From Dryococelus australis (Eukaryota > Arthropoda > Insecta > Phasmatodea > Phasmatidae), in assembly GCA_029891345.1 (NCBI GenBank), contig CM056994.1:143118457-143182456 (forward strand): a stretch of DNA of 64,000 bases, written 5' to 3'. The first letter of the stretch is position 1. The number at the start of each line of letters is the position of its first letter. This document shows positions 45,355 to 55,395 of the stretch, in pieces. The notes beneath the pieces were generated by a model. It saw only the letters and a program-made list of their open reading frames with translations. It had not been told where the DNA came from and made no database searches. A program made the position numbers and the translations under genes.

Positions 45355-45753
45355 ATAAAACAATTACTTACGATCAAACCAACACGGCGGCATCAGACAT
45401 AAATATAAGTTTTTTAAAATACATTTTTAAGGGTTTTTAATAATATTTTAATAACGAATTATTTTATACACAAAAAAATTCTAATTTTAAACGATTTAGT
45501 ATTAATAAATATATTTGAACATTTTTAAACCTATTTTAAATTAGTTTTTAATAACTTTAAGTAATACATTTTTTTATTTTTAATAATTTTTATGGAAAGT
45601 TTTGAATTTTTTGCGGTTTTGGGGTCAAAGGTCAGGGGTTGAAGTTCAATGATTTCCAAGATGGCAGTCGGGTGATGTCACAACTTGGCTGCCAGATGAA
45701 TCCGAATCCGATCCCGAATCCTGTTGCGCCAAAACCTTCCAAACCCTAGTACT
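45355..45753 (-). repeat. Candidate right terminal inverted repeat
   Basis: Its reverse complement shares ordered words with 4467-4850 (see that entry) and begins AGTACTAGGG at 45753. It also holds CCATCTTGGAAAT and TGACATCACCC words, echoed by CCATCTTGG and GCATCACCC near the left end (about 4970 and 5005). It lies just upstream of the integrase start, as expected for a Polinton end. The six bases outside (ATCTGT) do not match those outside the left edge (TAGGTA). Confidence 0.4.
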
Positions 45754-46963
45754 ATCTGTACTTAAATTTTACATGCAATTTTTTGCAAAATGAGATTTCT
45801 GTAATTTTCGTAAGCAGTCTGGCTATATTAACGCGTTCGCATGATTAGGAATGCAAATATGTGTACGGCTTTACATTTGACAACATAGCATTGTGCAGTC
45901 ACTAAGCCTTTAAATTTATTGTTTAAATATAACAATTGATCGGCTATAAAGATAGTTTCTCGTAAGTGATAGAATAATACAACTCACTTTACACCAATAC
46001 CAGTGATAAAATTATTTAATTTTAGCATGAAACTGTTATTATTTTTAAATCTAGCTTACGGCGTTGTTAGGTTTACATTTCATGCTATAGAACTTTACGT
46101 CATATAATTACCGATTTTTCGAACCTGAAGTTAGGAATTTTAATATAATTTTTTTATGTTTCCAATTGATACGAACTAAATAATTTATCGGCGTGGAAAT
46201 GACTGCAAAAGGAATATACTGTCACATTGCTCACAAACTGAGACATAGGCCTACAGTGAAGAAATCAATGTTATGTCCAGCATGCATTGACGGTGTTCAA
46301 TTCGTAATGTAAACTAAGCTAGAATAATATTACATATATCAGTATATGTATCAGTTACTGGGAAAACGTGATTTCATGCTGTCACTTGCAACATTATTTC
46401 CTAACTTTGTTGGCTATAACAAGCAGTTTATACTGTTGTTAACATTAAAGTGCCTTATTTTTATTTAAATTGAATTTTCATATATTTATATATGTATATA
46501 TACATATATATACAATCAATAAATCGCACTATTTCATTAATAATTAATAAGTTTAATTCTCTGAGAAAATAGTTCGCAAAACCTAAGACTGTTCACGATA
46601 ATGTGAGCACCTTAGAAACGAACCTTAGAAAAATGTCACTGTCCCTGCATGCATATATTTTAATGGGTGCACTGAGTGACATTCGCCCAGTAAAGTTGGC
46701 AACGATGGATGGAAAGTAGTTCCATATCTAATCGTCGAATAAAACGTGTTAGGTAACCGTTTGTGATTACTTAACATTATTTATTTCACTTTCTGTTTTT
46801 TAATACATCGAATTGAAAAAATGAGCAGATTTGTAAAGTATTTCATTCTTAATACTTTGAGTTTCATTTGACCGACGCATGAATAAAGTGATGTGATCCA
46901 TGGCAATGTTAATTTTACATAAGGCGGAAGAATACACAACATGTATTTAAGTAAATCTTAAGG
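45754..46963. other. AT-rich DNA with no gene recognised
   Basis: Stops are dense in all frames, and no RNA gene or repeat family was recognised. Confidence 0.4.
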
Positions 46964-47220
46964 ATGGCTTTCAAAAGGGATCATTTCAGCGTGAACAGCC
47001 TATAGTAAGAAATAGGTCTTATGCAAAATAGTACTAAAATGAGTGCGCACGTAAACAATGCGTTGTCCATTTGGTGTAATAATACCCTATACTTGGTTAA
47101 ACTTTGTTTGCGTAGGGCGGCGGAATATCCTGTAAATAGAACAGCTTCAGGAAAGTTAGAAGTAACAATGAATGTATTATACAAAATATATTTCCTTGTA
47201 AAGAATCAGTATTTGTGGTA
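46964..47220 (+). repeat. Dispersed repeat with partners at 50.27 and 63.6 kb
   Basis: GAGTGCGCACG, then TTAAACTTTGTTT, a GGCGGCGGAAT..TCCTG block, CTTCAGGAAA and TTAGAAGTAACA recur in the same order at 63603-63805. The first part (GGCTTTCAAAAG...CATGAACAGC-like) recurs at 50272-50316. The function and family are unknown, and the likeness is moderate. Confidence 0.45.
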
Positions 47221-47520
47221 GAAAACCGTGATGCCGGCGTGCTCTCGCTGCATCCAGCTGTAGACGCACTGCATCCCCGAGGAGCGAGAGTACGACGGCA
47301 TTGTTGCGAGGAGGGCTCGCCCGTCTGTCACGCTCAGTTCAGCGGGCGGCCCGAGGAGAAGGAGCGATGGGACGTGCCGGCGTACTAACGCAAACTGCAT
47401 TATCTCGCCGCAATAACTTACGGGATATTCTTCCGCGTTTCCCCGCCCCAGCCGAATCTCGGGGAATATAGATGGCGCGATATTTTACAGCCTTCCCCCG
47501 AGCGGGCGCCCTGAATAAAA
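47221..47520. other. GC-rich patch
   Basis: A 300-bp patch much richer in GC and CpG than its surroundings, ending in an AATAAA run. Open frames on both strands have no recognisable product. It may be a repeat fragment (promoter or untranslated part of an element). Confidence 0.3.
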
Positions 47521-48084
47521 AAATAAACTAGATGCAGAGTAGCGTGGATAGCTTGTTCTTTACGATCTCGACAGTCTAGCATCCTGCAACACGTCACTTT
47601 ATTGATAATGAAACTTTTCTAACGACAGTCACTATAAACGAAATTGAATCACTGTTTTGTAGACTCGGAGCACTGCGTGTAAGAATGAAATATGGGTACC
47701 GCCATTCTTCGAGTCATATGTGACGTTTTTACTACTGAACTATGCTGCTAACTGTATGGTACATGAAACTCAGAAGGAAAGTTTTGTATAAAATGGACTA
47801 TAAATTTTTCTTTTCTTGTATTTGCCAAACACGTCTACGGCCATATAATAACCATCAATAAGAATAATCACAAAAAGGTAAACTGGTTTATACTTCCTTT
47901 AAAAAGAAGCCAATTATTGTTGTACACAACTTATACATTATGCTTGCCGTATTGATATCCATTGCGAAACATGGTTTAATGGGACTGTAATTGAAAAGGA
48001 TTGTTTACGAATTTTAATTTTGCTGTGTAGAAAACAGATGCACTGGAATATAAGTTGATATATGACGAGTAAGTGAAGAGATTG
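47521..48084. other. AT-rich DNA with no gene recognised
   Basis: Nothing supported. Confidence 0.4.
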
Positions 48085-48326
48085 GGGTGGCTCTAAACAC
48101 TGAAGACTTGAGATCCGATTAAAGTGACGCGAGGTGAGTATGGAGCAGCGCCGGAATCAAGGGGCGGGAGAAATGGAAGATCCCTGAGGAAATCCGCTAA
48201 ACTGCGGTATCGTCCGGCACGATTCCCACGTGAGAAAATTCGGGAGCAACCAACCGGGAATCTAATCCGATAGTTCACGTAGGAGGGAGGCGAGTAGTCT
48301 GACTACTGCACCACCGCAGCACCCTA
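48085..48326 (-). repeat. tRNA-derived SINE, copy A
   Basis: Read on the minus strand, it starts GGTGCTGCGGTGGTGCAGTA (A-box-like) and has GGATTAGATTCCCGG (B-box-like). The family body follows (TCGTGCCGGACGATACCGC, then GGCGCTGCTCCATACTCACC), ending with TCAAGTCTTCAGTGTTTAGAGCC. The body matches the copies at 49.38 and 55.2 kb. The head differs between copies, as if different tRNA-like heads were joined to one body, or the head had diverged. Confidence 0.7.
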
Positions 48327-49235
48327 AAATTGATACCTGCCCTTTAATGTGATCGGTCTTACAAATTTACACAAATCAAAAAAAGCTCACATTCTCGATG
48401 ACGCCTCTTTCAGAAAAACTGTAATTACCAGGTTAATATATAATACATAGTAATAATTGTTTTTCTTGATAATATATTGTATTATTATCGAGAACATACA
48501 CGATTTCAAATTATTTGAATAAAGTGTTTATTTCAAACAATTCGTTTGATTTCATTTAAACGTTATAATCTTCGCTTTTTAAACAGAGATAATCTTAATA
48601 TAAATTCAAATTCTCACAACCATGACGTTTCAAACAAAGGATTCCAACATGAAGCGGTCTGAGAGACTGTATGGCACCTCAAGTTGGGATGCTGTTGAAT
48701 TGACCTTCATAAATAAAAACAATGTGAACATTGGGTCTTTGTTTTCAACTGGAAAATACGGAGACAAATTATTTGGCTTCTCAGTTCCGAAAATTATAAG
48801 TGAACCAGAATTAGTGTAGAGCATATTAGAAAAAAGTAAACATTTATTCACACTAAACTTGTATCGAAACATTTATGCCAAGACCAGACAGCAAATGCAT
48901 CGAAACCTGAGTAATTACAATAAAGTGGCGTTGAAAACAAAGTAAACAAACGGTATTATTTCTATACTTAATACCACCTTCCTTATAATAGAGGATTAAC
49001 TAATACGTGTAAACCCGTACAGGAGTTGAGGATAGCTGACATATTGAAGACCCTCCTCAATAAAGAAATATTTCAATCATAACCGAAACGGTAGTTTGGA
49101 ATATTTTTCAGGCGTATGCCTGTTACGAATTCTGCAAGAAATTTCAAAATAGACATTGAATTTAAAATTTCATCTTCCGGTTACGACGTTGGAGTGGCTG
49201 TTTATTTTCTTTAGTTCTCAATACCGGTTTCTTTA
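48327..49235. other. Spacer with no gene recognised
   Basis: A 65-codon frame at 48622-48819 has no motif and is covered by an opposite-strand frame, so I give it no weight. Confidence 0.4.
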
Positions 49236-49325
49236 ATCGAGCAATGTGGCGCAGGGGACCGTTATTCGATGGGACGCATGTTTGAATCTCTGCCCAGCCG
49301 TACAGTACACGGGTTTCATATATCA
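49236..49325 (+). repeat. tRNA-like SINE head fragment
   Basis: GTGGCGCAGGGGACCGTTA (A-box-like) and CATGTTTGAATCTCTGCCC (B-box-like) are spaced as in a tRNA-derived SINE head. It directly precedes another SINE in the same orientation. No intact cloverleaf is apparent. Confidence 0.4.
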
Positions 49326-49381
49326 CCCCTGTCGATTATAGTTTGTACCTACTGTAAGACATTGCTGCTTCGTCCTCCCAT

Positions 49382-49645
49382 GGGGCCGCTGTGGCTGAGC
49401 GATTGGACTGCTGGCCTCCCACCGAGGTAAACCGTGTTCAGTCCCCTGCCGGGTCACTCCCGGAGTTTCGCAAATGTAGATCGTGCCGTACGATACCGCT
49501 GGTGGGCGGGTTTTCTCGGAGATGTCCCGTTTCCTCTGGCCTTGCATTCCGACACTACTCCATTCTCACCTCACTTCACACTAATCTTCTCTCAAGACCT
49601 CGTTGTTAAGAGCCGCTCAAATCTTTCAACTTAGCTAAACTTTGT
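49382..49645 (+). repeat. tRNA-derived SINE, copy B (most complete)
   Basis: The head reads GGGGCCGCTGTGGCTGAGCG (A box) and GTGTTCAGTCCCCTGCC (decayed B box). The body carries GATCGTGCCGTACGATACCG, CGGGTTTTCTCGGAGATGTC and CACTACTCCATTCTCACCTC, and the tail CTCGTTGTTAAGAGCCGCTC. It shares body and tail with the copies at 48.1 and 55.2 kb. This type of body is familiar from polyneopteran insects, which is the main hint about the host. Confidence 0.75.
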
Positions 49646-51359
49646 TCCTCAATCCTGATCATCCGGGCCATTTATCCATTCGTAGACGTGACGTTAAGCC
49701 TAAATCATTTCTTTTCCAGATTGAAAAATGATAGAATAATAACAACTCTTGCTTGACTATGTGGTTTTGTTAACGCCCCACCTTTTATATATTAACGCTA
49801 ATTGGGTGAAGCAGTAGTAATAATTGCTTACATGAAAAGGTGTTTACCTTATCTTCTTGTAATAATAAGACGCAATACGTAAATAAAAATATACGTGTTG
49901 CAATAATTTAAGAGTAAATAGAGAAATGTTTCAATTAAGCTTTGAAATTAGAAGCTGCTGGAAACTTCATTCATTTTAACGTAAGCGCTGAACGAGCTAC
50001 TCATGCCAAAGTTGCAGCGAATTAAGAGAGAATAGTCCAATATTTCAACGTGACATTAAAATTTTTCAGTTTGAAATTCTGGGCCTTGAACATATTTAAT
50101 TATGTCACTGATAATGTTATGCATGCAAAAGTAATATTTGACATGTTAGTAACATATTTACATTCCTCAAAATTTCATAGTAATAATTCAACGAAGTGAG
50201 AGGGGCTACGGGAATGATATTTTCTCATGTTGTGGAAGGATAGAAATAATTAGGAAAATTATACTCTAAGCAGGGCTTTCAAAAGTGCTGACTTTATCAT
50301 GAACAGCATATAAAGCTTTAAACGACACACATGTGGAATTTCAACCCATAATACGTCAGCAAATCAAGCCTCGGCCATGGGGACGATGCTTAAACAACAC
50401 ATTTTATGCCACCTATTTGGATACTATCATTTGTGACGTTGACACAACTGCAAGATCAGACAAGCTAAGTTGCAGAAGCATTGGAATAAAATATAGGAAA
50501 TCCAGAGAACTAATAGAGAAGGTTCTTCAGGTGCTGTTTAGAGATAATGTCATATGACCAATTCGAGTGCAGTGATCACCTTGGGCGAGGCTCAATAAAT
50601 TAAGTACACATTTCATATTAACACGTAAGATACCACGTCATCTGTGGTTATTAAGTAAACTGTATTGTACAAGTAGAAATTACCAATAAATTATACAGGT
50701 TCATAAGTTCATGTTAATAAAGCTATGTATTGGTGGTGTTCTTGTTTCGTTTTGCTTTGCAAATTGTCACTGCAAAAGCTGGCAGTGCATTGATTGAGTT
50801 AGGTATTTTTCCATCGATTCTCATAATTTTCCAAATTAAGTCTCTTATTCTGAAAACATAAATATACCTGGCAGAAAATGCCACACATCGAATTTCATAA
50901 TTCACGTCAATTTTTTTCCAGTGAACAATGGCAGTCTGGCCTCTAATCCGTTATTTAGAATGAATTGTCGAAGTCAGGTCAATAAGAATGCATCATAAAA
51001 TGTAAGAAACGGCGGTGAATTGTAACAAGAAGTTAATGATAGTTGATCCTAATTTCCTCTACATTGGGAAGATAAAATTCTAGTGAAATTCTTAAATCCT
51101 TATATTGCAGGAAGGCGTTTATGTCCTATAGAGAGTTGTTTCATTGGAGATAAAACCTGAAACAAGCGAGACACTACCAAGACAATTAAAATACACGGGT
51201 GACTTACCCAGGATTATAATTCAGAAAACTCGTAAAACTAAGTTGACCAATTTGATGGCTCTAATTGATACCGTCAGCATTTTAAGCTAAGATGAATTTA
51301 GTATTTGTAGTTTAGTAGATAATAAATTTTGAGCTAAACTATTTATATTTTGAAAATGT
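49646..51359. other. AT-rich DNA, one short repeat match
   Basis: A segment at 50272-50316 resembles 46964-47008. A 74-codon frame at 50333-50557 follows it without recognisable motifs. Nothing else is supported. Confidence 0.4.
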
Positions 51360-52600
51360 GTGCCTAAACCTCTCTAAGTTTATCATTTTACATGGCCCGC
51401 CGTAGTGTTATTTACTTGCCAAATTTGGTAGAAATCGGTTGTTTTCCGAGATATTGCTTAAATTAAATTATATCTTGTGAAACCATTTTACGAAATGGTG
51501 GACAAAAGAGATTTCATGTGGACATATTTGACGGTTGTTATATATGTATAGCAAGTATACAAAGTTTCACAGGAATTAAGTACATTGTTTCGAAGATATA
51601 ACACACAAAACTAAAATATCTGTATGGTAGTTTTGAAAATAAATGTCTGACATACCTAAAACATTTTTTATTTGTCATCACATACCGTAGTGCTGCTTGT
51701 TTGCCTTAGTTGGTAGTAATCGGTCTATTTTTTCCGAGATATGATATAAAAAATTTATTTATTCGTGAGGCACTACCTTACGAAATGGAGGACAAGACAG
51801 GCACTTTGTAGACAGTGTTTATGTTATATATAAACACACTTCCAGCATACAAATTTAAGTTGGAATTGATTACACGGTTTCTAAGATGAAGCATACCATA
51901 GTAAAATAGCTAGTTTGCCACCATATTGAAAATAAGGATGTAACAAACTTGAAACATATTTGTACATATCAACTGCCATAGTATTGCTTTTGGAAGATTT
52001 GCCAGCAATCGATCAGTGTTTCCCCGATACATTACACAAAAACTCGCTTAATTAATTCAGCGCTAATTTACAAAATATCCGAGAAAATAAGTTGCTTTTG
52101 GCTTGTAATAAATACTGTCAGCGTACAAAATTTGGTTGAAATTGGTCAAATGGTAAATTCGTTACATCAAATAAACCTTAAAATATTTAATTGGCGCCAT
52201 TTTGAAAATAAGTTCCTGATTAATTTTAATTACCTGCAATTTCTTGGCCTATCATTATATTATATACTTAACAAATTTTGTGAAAATTGGTTGAAATTTT
52301 TGGAGATATTACATAAAATCATTACATTTTTATGTCGTGCTAGCTTCAAAATGGCGAACGAACAGTAATAGTTAACTCTGAATTCATTGCATACAACTTG
52401 CATTGCAAGTATACAAAATAGGGTTTAAACCTGTTTGAATGTTTTCTGAGATATGACATATAACCCATAATATTTAAAATGACCGCCATTTGGGAAGTAA
52501 GTGACCGGTGGGATTGAAAGCTATAATATTCAGATATACTTACTCAGTACTATATACGTACTTAGTTTGGTGAAATTAGGTTCACGCGTTAAAAAAAAGA
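51360..52600 (+). repeat. Diverged tandem repeat with a period of about 145 bp
   Basis: The phrase AATTTGGT-GAAAT-GGT followed by TTTCCGAGATAT-ACA recurs in diverged form near 51419, 51559, 51710, 51850, 51997, 52125, 52270, 52413 and 52563. Alternating units also share AAAATGG-GACAA and CCATTTTGAAAATAAG. Spacing is 128-151 bases. There is no coding frame running through it. It ends in a CA-rich simple repeat. It resembles satellite-like or array-bearing repeat families seen in arthropods, but I cannot name it. Confidence 0.65.
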
Positions 52601-52604
52601 AGGG

Positions 52605-52680
52605 GTGGGGGGACACACGCAGAGAGACACACAGAAACACACGCATACAAACACACATACACACAGACACAGAAAGGAAA
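52605..52680. repeat. CA-rich simple repeat
   Basis: Interrupted CACACA/CAGAGA sequence terminates the 145-bp periodic array. Confidence 0.85.
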
Positions 52681-55149
52681 GTGGTCCCATAAGCCTTTCT
52701 TTTCTTCGGAAAGTAAGCTAAAATCAGACACTCGTAGATCAGATGCACTCTGCTAGTGATGCACTAATGCAACTGAGGCAGGTTGGCCATTCAGACATTC
52801 TCGCAGTATGTATTTGAATTTGTAAAATATGCTTCTAGTCATTGGAATATCGCTGTAAATCAGGGAAATTCCTTCGCCTGTATCCTCTAATTTATTGCCA
52901 GTTTTCTAAGTGATCTAATTGCAACGGTTAATTTATGACCTCACTTATCTACAATATATTTCTCTGTCCCAAATGCTAGTTAACAATTCATTCCTTTCAT
53001 TCATTCCTCCAAATCCAGCTTTTCGCTTACTGAAACCACTCAGTATTTTTATTCAGCATGAGATGGCAATTTTCCATTCAAGCTATCTCTACAGGTGTCT
53101 AAGAAAGACAGATCCCAAATCTGAGATCTTGAGAGGAGCATGTGTTTAGAAATCTTCTCTTAAGGGTATTACGTTCATTGAATCATTCTCTGTACTTTAC
53201 AAGTATTTCATGAAAAATTCACATCAGAGAACCATAAATTTTTCGGAAGGAACGTTGCATTCTTCTGTTCGAATAATACAAACTTAGCCAAACCCATTGA
53301 TTTGCCTGTTATGCAGTTTTAGTCAGAAGTACTACTATCATGCACGGCTTGAGAACAATGGCAAGTTGATTGACAAAATATTAGATTATGCCATAATAGT
53401 GGGCAGTTTGAACCACGTGATTTGGAGGAAATTTATTGACTGGGGATACTGGTAATAAAATCTTCATCACTGTTTTGAATACATAGCCAGAAAAAAAAAT
53501 CTAAAAACCTAGTATCCTTTTTCATTATGTTCTATACGGGTACAAGCGCAGAAACGACCGTTATAGTTCTTTAATATGACAAATTCCACAGCTATTTATT
53601 AATTTTTGTATACCGAGAATCGTAAAACTTTACAATAAAATAAACTTCTCTGCAAAAAGGTAATTCATAAATTGAGTGCTGGATGATATATATGTGTAAT
53701 ATTGTGAAGGCAAACATCTTAGTTTCTTCAATGAGAATTACATTTTTGTGAAATGAAAGCTAGAATTCTTAGCCGTCTTGGCCCTACACTGAAGGATTAT
53801 ATCCGGCTATTAAAAACCATAAACTCAAAGTATGCCGAAAAGAATATTGCAGCAAATTTTGACGCAATGGAAAAATGTTTTCACTCGAAAATCCAACGTT
53901 ATATTACATAAAAGTTACAACAAGGATTGTAACATTTAATGTATTGTTTCATGGCTTTGGTCAGAAGAGAATTTGATAAATGTGGTTTTATCGTGTTGTT
54001 TATATAAAATGAACGCACACGCCTTTGTCTTCGTAGCCTTATTTCCCCGCTCAGGCTCGCATTGATATAACTGGAAACTGGAGAAGGGAAGGCAAGTGTT
54101 ACAAATGGGTTGCCGCATAGCACATACCGCATGCTGTGGTAAGCCTATTTGGCCACTGAGTAGGCAAGTTTGGAATCGTGACGTGAACTGCCGCTAGTGC
54201 CACGTGTGTGCACCATCGGAGTGACGAACGATGACAGTCAACAGCGAGTGTAATCTGATAGCTTCGAGAGTAGAGAGCGAGACTGGCTGGCTGGGCAGTA
54301 ATTAAGTGGAATTGGATGTGTGAGTTAGACATATGGAGTGATGTTAATGTATGGCCGTGGACATTTTGATATTATATATGTAGATAACAACTGAGTGTTA
54401 AGTGACTCTGGCTAGGTAAAGACTGTAAAAAGGACATAAATTATAATTTAAGTTGACATTTAATATTGTGCCTACTTATAGTATAATAAGTTAAGTATTA
54501 TAGCTATATTTTTAATGTTGTAAATAATAGCTGTACCTATTTTTATATAATTGTAAAAAATATTATACAAAGTTATTTCGTCTTTTTATAAAGACCTCGC
54601 TCGATCTAGGAACTCGGTAAACTGCCTGGCTGCCTCTGACAGTACGATGTAGCAAATGCAATTCTGTATATAACGTTTCATACTGTCCACTTGATTATTA
54701 TAAAAATGCTTTCAAGTGAGTTACCAGTGCTAGAGATAAGAGTACAATCAAGGAAACACGTCAGATATTTTACACCTCTGTACTCGCAGACAACGAGGTA
54801 ACACTCAACATCTTTGGAGAAAGTCCTTGAACGCCCTCGAAAGAGAAAGACTGACACTCGTGTCACGGTTCCACGTGCTACTATAAAACACGACTCAAAT
54901 AGCCCGATTATCATAGGCCCCTTAGAAAAAACTATTACCGAGCAGCCCCATATAGTGTATAATTTAGCTTCTCTAATATTAATTGAAAGCTCATTCAGAA
55001 CACTGTACGCATGTGGCATTTTATCAGTGGTAGATATGAATATTTTCTGGGGTTTTTAGATACTTCAAGAAATCTTATATATCGTTTTAACCATGTATAT
55101 TTTGTCACGTGCTACTCTTAGACTCCGATATATGTATAGCCTACACTCA
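52681..55149. other. Unassigned sequence with an LTR- or UTR-like patch
   Basis: A GC-richer piece at about 54110-54300 passes into AT-rich DNA with several poly(A)-like words up to 54620. This could be an old solo LTR, but I found no partner. No gene was recognised in the rest. Confidence 0.35.
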
Positions 55150-55395
55150 AATGATAATATCATGTCTTCATTAAGGCCGGGATGTAAGAGGAATACTGCT
55201 GAGTTGAGTTGAGTTGAAATATATGGGTGGCTTTGAACAACGAGGTCTTGAATTCTTGTGTGTGTGAAATGAGATGAGAATGGAGCAGCGCCGAAATGCA
55301 AGGGCGGGGTAAACTGGAGACCCCCAAGAAAAAACGCTGACCAACGGCATCGTCTGACAGGATTCCCATTTGCGACGAGAAACACCGAACCGTTA
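55150..55395 (-). repeat. tRNA-derived SINE, copy C (5'-truncated)
   Basis: Read on the minus strand it carries GTCAGACGATGCCGTTGG, CGGCGCTGCTCCATTCTCAT and TCAAGACCTCGTTGTTCAAA, matching body and tail of copy B. The tRNA-like head is missing. The tail ends in GTTGAGTTGAGTT-like repeats on the plus strand. Confidence 0.7.

Larger units (their letters stand above)
4467..45753 (-). mobile_element. Candidate decayed Polinton/Maverick-type element, inflated by nested insertions
   Basis: Three blocks of minus-strand pseudogenes belong to the gene set of virus-like Polinton/Maverick (adintovirus-like) elements: packaging ATPase (5.9-7.3 kb), double-jelly-roll protein with companions (20.7-22.8 kb) and retroviral-type integrase (44.55-45.28 kb). 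They are bracketed by resembling segments in inverted orientation at 4.47-4.85 and 45.36-45.75 kb, both of which begin, read inward, with AGTAC then T or G then AGG. Gypsy, Bel/Pao, LINE, mariner-like, LTR-like and other repeats lie inside and account for roughly 17-19 kb of the 41 kb. I infer a single ancient insertion, but the flanking six-base sequences do not match as a target duplication, and no polymerase B was found. The alternative is several independent fragments of the same family. Confidence 0.35.
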
